A stretch of 64,000 nt of DNA from Faecalicatena orotica. Its GTDB lineage: Bacteria; Bacillota; Clostridia; Lachnospirales; Lachnospiraceae. Position numbers and translations under genes: made by a program. A model generated the notes under the pieces. That model was not told the DNA's origin, made no database searches, and saw nothing but the letters and a program-made list of their open reading frames with translations. The stretch spans positions 1-64,000 of the forward strand of contig NZ_QGDL01000001.1 in assembly GCF_003149245.1 (NCBI RefSeq). The letters are read 5' to 3'. Positions 7,807 through 17,221 of this stretch are shown here, piece after piece; within the stretch, counting starts at the first letter, position 1, and every line of letters starts with the position of its first letter.

Positions 7807-9933
7807 ATGGGGAAATCAGTATATATTGCGGAGAAGCCGAGTGTGGCTCAGGAATTCGCGAAAGCATTAAAATTAAATACAAGACGAAAAGACGGCTATC
7901 TGGAATCTGATGAGGCCATCGTGACCTGGTGTGTAGGGCATCTGGTCACGATGAGTTACCCGGAGGTGTATGACCCTGCGCTGAAGCGCTGGAGTCTGGA
8001 CACCCTTCCGTTTATCCCGGAAAATTTCAAGTACGAGGTGATTCCGGGGGTGGCAAAGCAGTTCCAGATCGTGAGCGGTCTCCTGACAAGGGATGATGTG
8101 GACAAGATATACGTGTGCACGGACTCCGGACGTGAGGGGGAATATATTTACCGGCTCGTGGAGCAGGAAGCCCATGTGGAGGGGAAACAGAGAAGAAGAG
8201 TATGGATTGATTCCCAGACAGAGGAGGAAATCCTGCGCGGAATCCGGGAGGCGAAAGATTTATCGGAGTACGATAACTTAAGCGCATCCGCTTATCTGAG
8301 GGCAAAAGAGGATTATCTTATGGGGATCAATTTTTCCCGCCTCCTGACCCTGAAATACGGAAACAGCATCTCAAACTACCTGCATACAAAGTATGCGGTG
8401 ATTTCGGTGGGGCGTGTCATGACCTGCGTACTGGGAATGATCGTGCGCAGGGAAAGAGAAATCCGGGAATTTGTAAAGACTCCGTTTTACCGTGTCTTAA
8501 GCACCATTGAAGCACAGGGCCGGACATTTGAAGGAGAATGGAGGGCCGTCAAAGGGTCCCGCTATTTTGAGTCTTTTGATCTGTACAAGGAGAATGGGTT
8601 TAAGAAGAGAGAAAAAGCAGAGGAACTGGTTGATTATCTGAAGGAGCCCCAGCCGGTTACCTGCCAGATTGTTTCGATGGAGAAGAAGACGGAGAAGAAG
8701 AATCCACCGCTCCTTTATAATCTTGCGGAACTTCAGAATGACTGTTCCAAACGATTCAAGATCAGTCCGGATGAGACGCTGCGTATCGTGCAGGAGCTAT
8801 ATGAGAAAAAGCTGGTTACATATCCCAGAACAGACGCCAGAGTGCTTTCAACCGCCGTAGCGAAAGAAATCAGCAGAAACTTAAACGGATTGTCCAAATA
8901 TCCGATGGCTGCGCCATACCTGAAAGATATTCTGGGGTTCGGAAGCCACAAGGGTCTGGCAAAGACGAGATATGTCAATGACAAGCAGATCACGGACCAC
9001 TATGCCATCATTCCGACAGGGCAGGGGCTTAGTGCCCTGAATGCTGTCCCTGCAACGGCAAAAAAAGTGTACGACTGCATTGTCCGGCGTTTTTTAAGTA
9101 TTTTTTATCCGCCGGCTGTCTACCTGAAGGTATCTGTCACAACAAAGATCAAAGAAGAATGCTTTTTCTCCAGTTTTAAAGTACTGGCGGAGGAGGGTTA
9201 CCTGAAAGTGGCAGGCTCCCCTCAGGCAAAAAGGAATAATTCCACTGCCGGAAACGGGGAGGCCGGTTCGGATGCGGGAAGTAATGATGCACCGGATGAA
9301 CAGGGGCAGGATCTGGATACCAGTTTCTTCGAGGTGATCAAAAGCCTGAAAAAGGGGGCCATACTTCCAGCGAAGGCTTTGGACATCAAGGAGGGCGAGA
9401 CGTCTCCGCCGAAGAGGTATAATTCCGGCTCGATTATTCTGGCGATGGAAAATGCAGGGCAGCTGATTGAAGACGAAGAACTCAGGGCCCAGATCAAGGG
9501 AAGTGGCATCGGTACGAGTGCGACGCGGGCGGAAATCCTGAAAAAGCTGATCAACATCAAGTACCTTGCATTGAATAAAAAGACGCAGATTATCACGCCG
9601 ACGCTTCAGGGGGAAATGATTTTTGATGTTGTGGAGAATTCGATTAAATCTCTGTTAAACCCGGAACTGACGGCCAGCTGGGAAAAAGGGCTGAATTATG
9701 TGGCCGACGGGGAGATTACCCCGGATGAATACATGAAGAAGCTGGATCATTTTATTATCAGCCGGACGAATGGCGTGAAGGGGCTTAACAACCAGTATCA
9801 GCTGAGAGGCTGTTATGACCGGGCGGCACAGTTTTATAAGAAGGAAACTGATACGAAACCGGGTGCCGGCAGGGCGAAGGCTGCTAAAAAGATTTCTGAT
9901 AAGAAACAGGATACGAAACAGAGTGTGAAATAG
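7807..9933 (+). CDS. topB: DNA topoisomerase III
   Basis: Type IA topoisomerase, 708 aa, that cuts one DNA strand through a 5'-phosphotyrosine and decatenates or relaxes DNA. The N-terminal TOPRIM domain has IAEKPSVAQEFA and the metal motif TDSGREGE, the TopB form of the acidic triad. The active-site tyrosine is Tyr339 in LVTYPRTDAR. Later motifs include ITDHYAIIPTG and GSGIGTSATRAEIL. Residues of about 470-500 form a low-complexity insert rich in Gly, Asp and Asn, and the C terminus is Lys-rich, with no cysteine zinc fingers. The ribosome site is weak (GCAGG near 7788), so the start rests on the conserved N terminus. Confidence 0.94.
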   Translation: MGKSVYIAEKPSVAQEFAKALKLNTRRKDGYLESDEAIVTWCVGHLVTMSYPEVYDPALKRWSLDTLPFIPENFKYEVIPGVAKQFQIVSGLLTRDDVDKIYVCTDSGREGEYIYRLVEQEAHVEGKQRRRVWIDSQTEEEILRGIREAKDLSEYDNLSASAYLRAKEDYLMGINFSRLLTLKYGNSISNYLHTKYAVISVGRVMTCVLGMIVRREREIREFVKTPFYRVLSTIEAQGRTFEGEWRAVKGSRYFESFDLYKENGFKKREKAEELVDYLKEPQPVTCQIVSMEKKTEKKNPPLLYNLAELQNDCSKRFKISPDETLRIVQELYEKKLVTYPRTDARVLSTAVAKEISRNLNGLSKYPMAAPYLKDILGFGSHKGLAKTRYVNDKQITDHYAIIPTGQGLSALNAVPATAKKVYDCIVRRFLSIFYPPAVYLKVSVTTKIKEECFFSSFKVLAEEGYLKVAGSPQAKRNNSTAGNGEAGSDAGSNDAPDEQGQDLDTSFFEVIKSLKKGAILPAKALDIKEGETSPPKRYNSGSIILAMENAGQLIEDEELRAQIKGSGIGTSATRAEILKKLINIKYLALNKKTQIITPTLQGEMIFDVVENSIKSLLNPELTASWEKGLNYVADGEITPDEYMKKLDHFIISRTNGVKGLNNQYQLRGCYDRAAQFYKKETDTKPGAGRAKAAKKISDKKQDTKQSVK

Positions 9934-9949
9934 TCTGGGAGGGCTTGGC

Positions 9950-10948
9950 ATGAGAGAAATATTAGTGACAATTCCGGCAGAACCGCAGCATAAAATATAT
10001 CTGGAGCATGCGGCATCTGAAGCGGCAGGCAGTGATGAATTTCATTTTACCTATGTTTCACAGAAGGATGTGACACAGGAGATGGTTGAACGGTCAGAGT
10101 TTATTCTGGGCAATGTAAAGCCGGAGTATTTGAAGTCTGCCCGTAATTTAAAGCTTATGCAGCTGGACAGTGCGGGTGCAGCACCGTATATTGTGCCCGG
10201 CATCATGCCGGCAGGGGCACAGCTTGCTAATGCAACAGGCGCATATGGCCTGGCTATATCGGAGTATATGCTCGGTGCCGTACTGATGCTGATGAAGAAA
10301 CTGGACCGGTACTATAAGAACATGGAATCACATGAGTGGAAGGATGAAGGGAAAGTGAATTCCATCATGAACTCTGTGACTCTGGTTATCGGGCTGGGCG
10401 ATATCGGCGGCCAGTTTGCCAGAAAGATGCATGCGCTGGGAAGCCATGTGATCGGTGTGCGCAGGAACCGGGCAAAGAGGCCGGACTATCTGGATGAACT
10501 GCATCAGATGGATGAACTGGATCACCTGCTTGGCAGGGCCGATATCGTGGCATGCTCCCTTCCGGGAACCCCCGAGACGGAACATCTTCTGAACAGGGAG
10601 TGTATAGACCGGATGAAGGACGGGGCACTCCTGCTTAACGTAGGGAGGGGGAGCCTGATCCCGACAGAAGATCTGGTAAATGCACTGCGAAGCGGAAAAT
10701 TGGGCGGCGCAGCGATTGATGTGGCTGAGCAGGAGCCGCTTCCGAAAGATTCACCCCTGTGGGATGCTCCGAATCTATTGATTACGCCGCATGTGTCCGG
10801 GAATTACCACATGCAGCAGATACTGGAGACAGTAGTAGAGATTGCCGCAGAAAATTTGAAAGCAGTTTTAACAGGCTGTAAGATAGAAAATGAAGTAGAC
10901 TTTCAGACCGGTTACAGAAAATTCTGTGGACCGGAAGACAACGATTAG
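9950..10948 (+). CDS. D-isomer specific 2-hydroxyacid dehydrogenase
   Basis: NAD(P)-dependent oxidoreductase of the D-2-hydroxyacid dehydrogenase family, 332 aa. The Rossmann motif is GLGDIGGQFARKM with a basic VRRNR shortly after, which suggests NADP preference (inference). The catalytic set is visible: Arg in NVGRGS, Glu in EQEPLP and His in TPHVSG. GGGAGG precedes the ATG. It starts 16 bases after topB and ends 12 bases before the beta-helix gene. The true substrate (glyoxylate, hydroxypyruvate or a keto acid) cannot be told from sequence. Confidence 0.9.
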   Translation: MREILVTIPAEPQHKIYLEHAASEAAGSDEFHFTYVSQKDVTQEMVERSEFILGNVKPEYLKSARNLKLMQLDSAGAAPYIVPGIMPAGAQLANATGAYGLAISEYMLGAVLMLMKKLDRYYKNMESHEWKDEGKVNSIMNSVTLVIGLGDIGGQFARKMHALGSHVIGVRRNRAKRPDYLDELHQMDELDHLLGRADIVACSLPGTPETEHLLNRECIDRMKDGALLLNVGRGSLIPTEDLVNALRSGKLGGAAIDVAEQEPLPKDSPLWDAPNLLITPHVSGNYHMQQILETVVEIAAENLKAVLTGCKIENEVDFQTGYRKFCGPEDND

Positions 10949-10960
10949 GAGGAGCAGAAC

Positions 10961-11626
10961 ATGACAGCATTGACAGTAAAAGAACTCTACACACTTGATG
11001 AAACAATCGCAAAAGATATTTTCGAGGGAGTGACTTATCCTTGGGAGGTACTCCCAAAGATCAGCAGTTTCATTCTGGAACTCGGTGCCTCTTTAAGCAA
11101 AGAAGAGTACGAAAAACGCGGTGAAAATGTATGGATCGCCAAAACAGCAAAGGTTGCACCTACCGCATTTATCAATGGTCCTGCCATCATTGGAAAGGAT
11201 GCAGAGGTAAGACACTGTGCATTTATCAGGGGTAACGCGATTGTCGGGGAAGGTGCAGTCGTCGGAAACTCTACAGAACTGAAAAATGTAATCCTGTTTA
11301 ATAAAGTTCAGGTTCCACATTACAACTACGTAGGAGATTCCATTCTCGGCTACAAGTCCCATATGGGTGCGGGTTCCATCACCTCCAATGTGAAATCCGA
11401 CAAAAAGCTTGTCGTTGTAAAGACTCCGGAAGGAAAGATCGAAACAGGAATGAAGAAATTCGGTGCCATGCTCGGCGACGAAGTGGAAGTAGGGTGTGGA
11501 AGTGTCTTAAACCCCGGAACCGTAGTAGGCAGCCATACAAACATCTACCCACTGTCCTCAGTCAGAGGATATGTCCCGTCAGGGAGCATCTACAAAAAAC
11601 AAGGTGAAGTTGTAGAAAAAGTTTAG
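10961..11626 (+). CDS. Left-handed beta-helix (hexapeptide repeat) protein
   Basis: A 221-residue protein whose middle (about residues 48-200) is built of hexapeptide repeats, such as AKVAPTAFINGPAIIGKDAEV and GNAIVGEGAVVGNSTELKNV, diagnostic of a left-handed parallel beta-helix. Related proteins are annotated as glucosamine-1-phosphate uridyltransferase-like or nucleotidyltransferase-like because the fold matches the GlmU C-terminal domain, but no pyrophosphorylase domain is present. The N-terminal 45 residues are helical. It probably binds or acylates a sugar or nucleotide substrate as a trimer; this is fold-level inference. AGGAGG precedes the start. A very large inverted repeat follows its stop. 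Confidence 0.75.
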   Translation: MTALTVKELYTLDETIAKDIFEGVTYPWEVLPKISSFILELGASLSKEEYEKRGENVWIAKTAKVAPTAFINGPAIIGKDAEVRHCAFIRGNAIVGEGAVVGNSTELKNVILFNKVQVPHYNYVGDSILGYKSHMGAGSITSNVKSDKKLVVVKTPEGKIETGMKKFGAMLGDEVEVGCGSVLNPGTVVGSHTNIYPLSSVRGYVPSGSIYKKQGEVVEKV

Positions 11627-11637
11627 AGGGCGGGCGC

Positions 11638-11743
11638 GTCAATTAAAACCGGCCGCGGGGATGCGGGGGTTCCTTATGCGCACTTTCAGCACTTGCCCCC
11701 CGCATAAGGAACCCCCGCATCCCCGCGGCCGGTTTCAATTGAC
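11638..11743. repeat. 43-bp GC-rich near-perfect inverted repeat
   Basis: The left arm 11638-11680 and right arm 11701-11743 are complementary over 43 bp with one mismatch (A at 11645 opposite C at 11736), around a 20-nt loop. Read from the minus strand the mismatch would be a G-U pair, so a minus transcript could pair fully. The core of the arms is very GC-rich, unlike the AT-rich DNA downstream. No T run follows on either strand, so it is not a standard intrinsic terminator. It may be a REP/MITE-like palindromic element or a structured RNA. Confidence 0.9.
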
Positions 11744-12114
11744 GTTGGGTGCATCCGCCGGAGGATATATGCCATACTTTTTAGGTGTACATAGTAATCA
11801 GTAATTAAAAAATATTTCTCTGGAAAATAGCGTGCTTATATGTTATACTACCTTCATCAACAAAGCAATTCAAAGAAATTCTGGTTTTCTGATGGTTCAG
11901 GCGTATCGCCGAGGGAATTCAAGTTGATTAATATGGATATGGAATGGATGTGATGCCTATGGGTGGAGTGTCTTTATAAGTTTGATTTTTGTGTTTGGCC
12001 GATGGCCGGGGATGAATGATTTGTTTTAAAATTATTTCTGGTAATAACTAAAAATAGAGATAAGTCCTGATTATTGGACATGTAATGTTGTATAATAAAT
12101 TTATAAAATTGTTG
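11744..12114. other. Long intergenic region before recA
   Basis: About 370 bases of AT-rich DNA with no open frame of useful size and no recognised RNA family. An extended -10 (TG-T-TATACT at 11841-11849) could start a short transcript of about 250 bases, but I see no matching -35 and no terminator. A second TATAAT at 12091-12096 lacks a well-placed -35. Confidence 0.4.
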
Positions 12115-12138
12115 TTGACAATTGACAACAAGTATAAT
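12109..12138 (+). promoter_or_regulatory. recA promoter
   Basis: Best reading: -35 TTGTTG (12109-12114), 18-base spacer, -10 TATAAT (12133-12138). Two overlapping TTGACA hexamers (12115 and 12122) lie between them and leave the exact -35 uncertain. The LexA box begins 19 bases after the -10. Confidence 0.65.
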
Positions 12139-12156
12139 AGTATATTAATAGAAAAG

Positions 12157-12170
12157 CGAACAATTGTTCG
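12157..12170. promoter_or_regulatory. LexA (SOS) operator of recA
   Basis: CGAACAATTGTTCG is a perfect 14-bp palindrome that fits the Gram-positive LexA/DinR consensus CGAAC-N4-GTTCG. It lies just downstream of the -10 and about 28 bases before the recA start, a repressing position. It predicts induction of recA, and probably recX, by DNA damage. Confidence 0.92.
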
Positions 12171-12197
12171 AGAGACGAGAAGGAGAAGTTTAAGACT

Positions 12198-13340
12198 ATG
12201 GCGAATAATGGTAATGAAGATAAGAAGAAAGCGTTGGAAGCGGCGATTGCAAAGTTAGAGAAGGATTTTGGAAAAGGAACGGTTATGAAGCTCGGGGAAC
12301 CGGGAGCGCATGTGGCTGTGGAGACTGTACCGACCGGCTGTCTGAGCCTGGATCTGGCGCTGGGACTTGGCGGTGTCCCGAAGGGACGTGTAATTGAGGT
12401 TTACGGGCCTGAGTCCAGTGGTAAGACGACGGTTGCCTTACATATGATCGCAGAGGTCCAGAAGAGGGGCGGGATTGCAGGGTTTGTCGATGCCGAGCAT
12501 GCTCTGGACCCTGTATATGCGAAGAGCATCGGGGTTGATATTGATGAATTGTATATCTCACAGCCGGACAGTGGTGACCAGGCACTTGAGATTACAGAGA
12601 CGATGGTGCGTTCGGGTGCGATCGATATTATTGTTATCGACTCTGTAGCAGCCCTGGTTCCGAGACAGGAGATTGAAGGGGATATGGGAGACAGCCATGT
12701 GGGCCTTCAGGCAAGGCTGATGTCCCAGGCATTGAGGAAGCTGACACCGGTTATCAGCAAGTCTAACTGTGTCGTTATCTTTATCAACCAGCTGCGTGAG
12801 AAGGTTGGTGTTATGTTCGGTAATCCGGAGACCACGACAGGAGGGCGTGCGCTGAAGTTCTATGCATCTGTCAGAATGGACGTCAGAAGAATTGAGACTC
12901 TGAAGCAGAGCGGGGAAATGGTCGGTAACCGGACACGTATTAAGATTGTAAAGAACAAGATTGCGCCTCCGTTCAAGGAAGCTGAATTCGATATCATGTT
13001 CGGGAAAGGTATTTCCAGAGAAGGGGATTTGCTGGATCTGGCGGCCGGTATAGACGTGATCAATAAGAGTGGTGCATGGTATGCATACAAAGGAGAAAAG
13101 ATCGGACAGGGACGCGAGAATGCCAAAGCATATCTTTCGGAGCATCCAGAGCTGATGGAAGAACTGGACCATCAGGTGCGTTCTTATTATAAGCTCAACG
13201 GAGAAGACAGCGAAGCGGATGAAGCAGACGAACTTAAGCTGACAAAGAAAGTAAAAGAGCCGGCAAAAGCAGAGGCTGCGGGGAAGGCAAAGGCGGCAGA
13301 TAAGACTGCTCCTGCTGCTGAAGCGGCTAAGACAGAGTAG
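12198..13340 (+). CDS. recA: Recombinase RecA
   Basis: Central recombinase and SOS co-protease, 380 aa. It forms filaments on single-stranded DNA, pairs homologous strands and stimulates LexA cleavage. Walker A is GPESSGKT (70-77), followed by VDAEHALDP, Walker [13 protein letters not shown], and the DNA-binding loop region with [21 protein letters not shown]. The tail after about residue 345 is a Lys/Ala-rich low-complexity extension, longer than the acidic tail of E. coli RecA. AAGGAG precedes the ATG. The LexA box upstream indicates SOS control, and recX follows 54 bases later. Confidence 0.98.
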   Translation: MANNGNEDKKKALEAAIAKLEKDFGKGTVMKLGEPGAHVAVETVPTGCLSLDLALGLGGVPKGRVIEVYGPESSGKTTVALHMIAEVQKRGGIAGFVDAEHALDPVYAKSIGVDIDELYISQPDSGDQALEITETMVRSGAIDIIVIDSVAALVPRQEIEGDMGDSHVGLQARLMSQALRKLTPVISKSNCVVIFINQLREKVGVMFGNPETTTGGRALKFYASVRMDVRRIETLKQSGEMVGNRTRIKIVKNKIAPPFKEAEFDIMFGKGISREGDLLDLAAGIDVINKSGAWYAYKGEKIGQGRENAKAYLSEHPELMEELDHQVRSYYKLNGEDSEADEADELKLTKKVKEPAKAEAAGKAKAADKTAPAAEAAKTE

Positions 13341-13394
13341 AAGAAGTCTTCGAGATAAAAGATAAGAATAGAGGAACAGGAGTGTGCACTTACT

Positions 13395-14009
13395 ATGACA
13401 GTTACAAAGCTGGAACCTGTAACGAAGACAAAGTATAAAGTATTCCTGGATGAGGAGTTCGCCTTTGTATTATACAAAGGCGAACTCTCACGTTACGGCA
13501 TCCGGGAAGGGGAACAAATTGACGATGAAGTGCGCCGGCGGGTGATGGACGAGGTGGTACTGAAGCGTGCGAAGCTCAGGGCCATGCACCTTCTGGAAGA
13601 CATGGACAGGACCGAGGCGGGACTTTTAGAAAAACTGAGGCAGGGGCTGTATCCCGAAGAGGCGATAGAGGCAGCACTCAAATATGTGAAGACTTTTGGT
13701 TACATAGATGATTATCGATATGCAAAGCGGTTCATTGAAAGCAGGCAGCAGACAAAGAGCAGAAGGGAGATTTACGCCCAGCTGTTAAGCAAAGGAGTAT
13801 CGTCCGGTCAGATTGACCTTGCCTTCGAAGAGTGCTCCGGCCCAGACTCTGAGCGGGATGCAATCCTCCAGATATTCCGTAAAAAAAGGGTCGATCCGGC
13901 TCATGCCACGGAGGAAGAATTACATAAAATTTATGGATATTTATCGCGAAAAGGCTTCCGTTATGACGACATCCGTCAAGTGATACAAAATTATAATGAG
14001 AATGCTTGA
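13395..14009 (+). CDS. recX: Regulatory protein RecX
   Basis: Modulator that binds RecA filaments and limits or tunes recombination, 204 aa. It has the RecX tandem three-helix repeats, with characteristic phrases such as LLEKLRQGLYPEEAIEAALKYVKTFGYIDDYRYAKRFI and GVSSGQIDLAFEE. Its position right after recA is the usual arrangement in Firmicutes. AGGAACAGGAG upstream supplies the ribosome site. Codons of about 21-31 contain a 15-bp perfect inverted repeat (13455-13487), reported separately, which could form a hairpin in the mRNA. Confidence 0.93.
   Translation: MTVTKLEPVTKTKYKVFLDEEFAFVLYKGELSRYGIREGEQIDDEVRRRVMDEVVLKRAKLRAMHLLEDMDRTEAGLLEKLRQGLYPEEAIEAALKYVKTFGYIDDYRYAKRFIESRQQTKSRREIYAQLLSKGVSSGQIDLAFEECSGPDSERDAILQIFRKKRVDPAHATEEELHKIYGYLSRKGFRYDDIRQVIQNYNENA
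13455..13487. repeat. 15-bp perfect inverted repeat inside recX
   Basis: GAGTTCGCCTTTGTA (13455-13469) and its exact reverse complement (13473-13487) are separated by 3 bases, inside the recX reading frame. No T run follows. The mRNA hairpin would lie about 60-90 bases after the recX start codon. Confidence 0.9.
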
Positions 14010-14034
14010 CATAGTTGTGAAAACAGTATAAAAT
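14006..14034 (+). promoter_or_regulatory. rny promoter
   Basis: TTGACA (14006-14011), 17-base spacer, TAAAAT (14029-14034), beginning at the very end of recX and about 58 bases before the rny start. Confidence 0.8.
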
Positions 14035-14091
14035 TTAACTGTTGTATTTAGAGCAATATGTACAATGAAAATTAAATAAGGAGGTGCTCCT

Positions 14092-15645
14092 GTGCCAACA
14101 ATGATTAGTATTGTTATTGCCGTAGCCCTCGCGTTGATAGTTGGTATTATTACTCACTTTGTGACGGTTTCCAATCTGAAGAACAATGCAGCGTCCAAGA
14201 TCGGGAATGCAGAAGCAAAGGCAAGAGAGATAATTGATGATGCCGTAAAGACTGCTGAGACAACGAAAAAAGAAGCTCTCTTAGAGGTGAAGGAAGAGTC
14301 TATCAAGACTAAGAATGAACTGGAAAAAGAGACAAAGGAAAGAAGAGCCGAGTTACAGCGCTATGAGAAAAGGGTGCTAAGTAAGGAAGAGGCCGTGGAC
14401 AAACGGTCAGAGGCGATTGAACAGCGGGAAGTTAAATTTACAGCAAAAGAAGAACAACTAAAGCAGCGTGAAGCGAAAGTAGAAGATCTCAGTCAGAAGA
14501 GAGTACAGGAACTAGAAAGAATCTCAGGACTTACCTCCGAACAAGCAAAAGAATATCTGTTGAAAACTGTTGAAGAAGATGTGAAACATGACACAGCCAA
14601 GATGGTCAGAGAGCTGGAAGCACAGGCGAAAGGAGATGCGGATAAGAAGGCGAAGGAATATGTCGTCAACGCAATCCAGAGATGTGCGGCAGATCATGTG
14701 GCTGAAACTACGATTTCTGTAGTGCAGCTTCCAAGTGATGAAATGAAAGGAAGAATTATCGGACGAGAGGGACGTAATATCAGAACTCTTGAGACTTTGA
14801 CCGGCGTCGAACTGATTATCGACGATACACCGGAAGCAGTCGTATTATCCGGGTTTGACCCGATCCGAAGAGAAGTTGCCAGAATTGCACTTGAAAGATT
14901 GATTGTGGATGGTCGTATCCATCCGGCGAGAATCGAGGAGATGGTAGAGAAGGCACAAAAAGAAGTGGACACAATGATCAGGGAAGAAGGAGAGGCAGCC
15001 GCGTTAGAAGTTGGCGTGCCGGGAATTCATCCGGAACTGATTCGTCTGTTGGGACGTATGAAGTTCAGAACAAGTTATGGTCAGAATGCATTAAAGCACT
15101 CTATTGAAGTTGCCCAGTTATCCGGGCTCCTTGCCGGCGAGATCGGTCTGGACGTCAGGATGGCAAAGCGTGCAGGGCTGCTGCATGATATCGGCAAGTC
15201 GATTGACCACGACGTGGAAGGTTCACATATTCAGATTGGTTCTGACCTTTGCAGAAAGTATAAAGAGTCTGCGACAGTAATCAATGCAGTGGAATCTCAT
15301 CATGGTGATGTAGAGCCCCAGACATTGATTGCATGTGTAGTACAGGCTGCCGATACGATTTCTGCGGCAAGACCAGGTGCAAGAAGAGAAACAATAGAAA
15401 CATACACAAACAGATTGAAACAATTAGAAGAAATATCAAACCAGTTTAAAGGTGTTGAGAAGTCTTTTGCTATTCAGGCAGGTAGAGAGATTCGAGTTAT
15501 GGTAGTTCCGGAACAAGTATCTGATGATGACATGGTACTTATGGCCAGAGAGATTGCAAAGCAGATTGAATTTGAATTGGAATATCCAGGCCAGATTAAA
15601 GTAAATGTAATCCGTGAATCACGAGTTACAGATTATGCGAAATAA
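14092..15645 (+). CDS. rny: Ribonuclease Y
   Basis: Membrane-anchored endoribonuclease that initiates mRNA decay in Firmicutes, 517 aa, typical length. Order: N-terminal transmembrane helix (about 3-25), a long charged coiled coil (about 35-190), a KH RNA-binding domain with [15 protein letters not shown], then an HD domain with [17 protein letters not shown]. The GTG start is supported by AAGGAGGTGCTCC immediately upstream and by the position of the membrane helix. It has its own promoter and terminator, so it is monocistronic. Confidence 0.97.
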   Translation: MPTMISIVIAVALALIVGIITHFVTVSNLKNNAASKIGNAEAKAREIIDDAVKTAETTKKEALLEVKEESIKTKNELEKETKERRAELQRYEKRVLSKEEAVDKRSEAIEQREVKFTAKEEQLKQREAKVEDLSQKRVQELERISGLTSEQAKEYLLKTVEEDVKHDTAKMVRELEAQAKGDADKKAKEYVVNAIQRCAADHVAETTISVVQLPSDEMKGRIIGREGRNIRTLETLTGVELIIDDTPEAVVLSGFDPIRREVARIALERLIVDGRIHPARIEEMVEKAQKEVDTMIREEGEAAALEVGVPGIHPELIRLLGRMKFRTSYGQNALKHSIEVAQLSGLLAGEIGLDVRMAKRAGLLHDIGKSIDHDVEGSHIQIGSDLCRKYKESATVINAVESHHGDVEPQTLIACVVQAADTISAARPGARRETIETYTNRLKQLEEISNQFKGVEKSFAIQAGREIRVMVVPEQVSDDDMVLMAREIAKQIEFELEYPGQIKVNVIRESRVTDYAK

Positions 15646-15672
15646 TCCATATCAGATAGGAATTGAAATTAC

Positions 15673-15704
15673 AGCCCTTGTCATATGACGGGGGCTTTTT
15701 CTTT
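15673..15704 (+). terminator. Intrinsic terminator after rny
   Basis: A 10-bp stem with two G-U pairs (15673-15682 with 15687-15696) and an ATAT loop is followed by a T-rich tail (CTTTTTCTTTT). Confidence 0.9.
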
Positions 15705-16004
15705 TGTCCTTAAATATGCATAAGCAATTATTAAACATGCTCCAGAGAGGTTCGTTCAGGTATCCTCAATAGAAAATTTCGAATGGGAAAAGGAATAGTT
15801 TTGAAGTGTGGGAATACAAATGCAGGAAACGAAAATGTAAATTGCAGAAAAACATATAATACTGCTTAAAAAGTGTGATTATCCAGTAAATAAGAATAAA
15901 ATAAAAATAGAACTTGCAATATATGGAAACGTATACTATAATATTAAATCAGAACGCATACTATATAATGAAACGAATACTGGTATGAAGTGGAGGATGG
16001 AAAA
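15705..16004. other. AT-rich intergenic region before the aminotransferase
   Basis: About 300 bases between the rny terminator and the aminotransferase start. It holds a strong promoter near its right end; otherwise I see no open frame, structured leader or repeat. Confidence 0.5.
15914..15942 (+). promoter_or_regulatory. Promoter of aspartate aminotransferase gene
   Basis: TTGCAA (15914-15919), 17-base spacer, TATAAT (15937-15942), some 60 bases before the start codon. Confidence 0.8.
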
Positions 16005-17201
16005 ATGGGATTAACATTATCACGAAAAGCGGCGGGGGTAAAACCGTCATCAACGCTGGCAATTACAGCGAAGGCAAAGGCAATGAAGGCAGAAGGAATC
16101 GACGTTGTAGGGTTCGGCGCCGGGGAACCGGATTTTAATACACCGGATAATATCAATGAAGCGGCAATTAAAGCGATTAAAGAAGGATTTACAAAATATA
16201 CGCCAGCCTCAGGAACGGCAGAATTGAAGAAAGCAGTCTGTGAAAAGTTTGAGAGCTTTAACGGCCTGTATTACGAGCCAAACCAGATTGTAATCAGTAA
16301 CGGCGGAAAACATTCTCTCACAAATATTTTCGAGGCAATCTTAAATCCGGGAGACGAAGTCATCATACCTGCACCATACTGGCTGACCTATCCTGAGATC
16401 GTAAAACTCAGCGACGGAATACCGGTGTATGTCTACGGATCAAAGGAAAACGGCTATAAAGTAACGGCACAGCAGATCCGCAATGCGGTGTCAGAGAATA
16501 CAAAGGCGCTGATTCTGAATACACCGTCTAACCCGACGGGAATGGTTTATTCCGAGGAAGAGCTTCGTGCAATTGCTGAAGTTGCAGTGGAAAAGGATTT
16601 CTACGTTGTAGCTGATGAGATGTATGAATATCTGATCTACGGAGAGAAGAAGCATGTGAGTATCGCCTCACTTGGGGATGAGATTTATAAAAGAACAATC
16701 ACCTGCAGCGGTGTTTCAAAAAGCTATGCAATGACAGGATGGAGAATCGGTTATACCGGTTCCAGCGTGGAGATCGCTAAACTGATGGGAAGTGTACAGA
16801 GCCACCAGACATCCAATCCGAACTCGATTGCACAGAAGGCTGCTTTCGAGGCACTCTCAGGAGACCAGTCAGCGTTAGAGTCTATGAAGGTGGAATTCGA
16901 TAAAAGAAGAAAGCACATGTATGAAAGGATTTCCGGGATGCCGCTTCTTAATCTGCTGGAGCCGGAAGGAGCTTTCTATGTGTTTATCGATTTCACGGAT
17001 GTACTGGAAAAATCCTATAAAGGGCAGAAGATCGGGACAACGGCAAGAGTGGCAGAGATCCTGCTTGAAGATTACAAGGTAGCTGTCGTGCCATGTGCAG
17101 ATTTCGGATTTGACAATTTTATCCGTTTGTCATATGCTATTTCTTTAGAGGCGATTGATAAAGGTCTCGACAGAATAGAAAAATTTGTTTCCTCTCTGTA
17201 G
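16005..17201 (+). CDS. aspC: Pyridoxal-phosphate aminotransferase (aspartate aminotransferase type)
   Basis: Class I aminotransferase of the Firmicutes AspC/AspB type, 398 aa, cytoplasmic; it exchanges amino groups between aspartate and 2-oxoglutarate. The PLP-binding lysine is Lys239 in SGVSKSYAMTGWRIGY. Other marks are GAGEPDFNTP, NTPSNPTG, VVADEMYEYL and the C-terminal FIRLSYA with the carboxylate-binding Arg. GGAGG lies 8 bases before the ATG at 16005; a GTG at 15990 in frame is less likely. The NUDIX gene follows 20 bases later. The exact substrate range is not provable from sequence. Confidence 0.92.
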   Translation: MGLTLSRKAAGVKPSSTLAITAKAKAMKAEGIDVVGFGAGEPDFNTPDNINEAAIKAIKEGFTKYTPASGTAELKKAVCEKFESFNGLYYEPNQIVISNGGKHSLTNIFEAILNPGDEVIIPAPYWLTYPEIVKLSDGIPVYVYGSKENGYKVTAQQIRNAVSENTKALILNTPSNPTGMVYSEEELRAIAEVAVEKDFYVVADEMYEYLIYGEKKHVSIASLGDEIYKRTITCSGVSKSYAMTGWRIGYTGSSVEIAKLMGSVQSHQTSNPNSIAQKAAFEALSGDQSALESMKVEFDKRRKHMYERISGMPLLNLLEPEGAFYVFIDFTDVLEKSYKGQKIGTTARVAEILLEDYKVAVVPCADFGFDNFIRLSYAISLEAIDKGLDRIEKFVSSL

Positions 17202-17221
17202 GGAAACGAAAAGGAGCAGAT

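Noticed and set aside
8101-8150. Possible defect of the TOPRIM metal motif in topoisomerase III (DSGREGE rather than DPDREGE)
   Set aside because: TopB proteins of Firmicutes commonly carry a DxGREGE form, so the acidic set is considered intact.
13455-13487. recX hairpin as a terminator of recA
   Set aside because: No T run follows and it is inside an intact coding frame.
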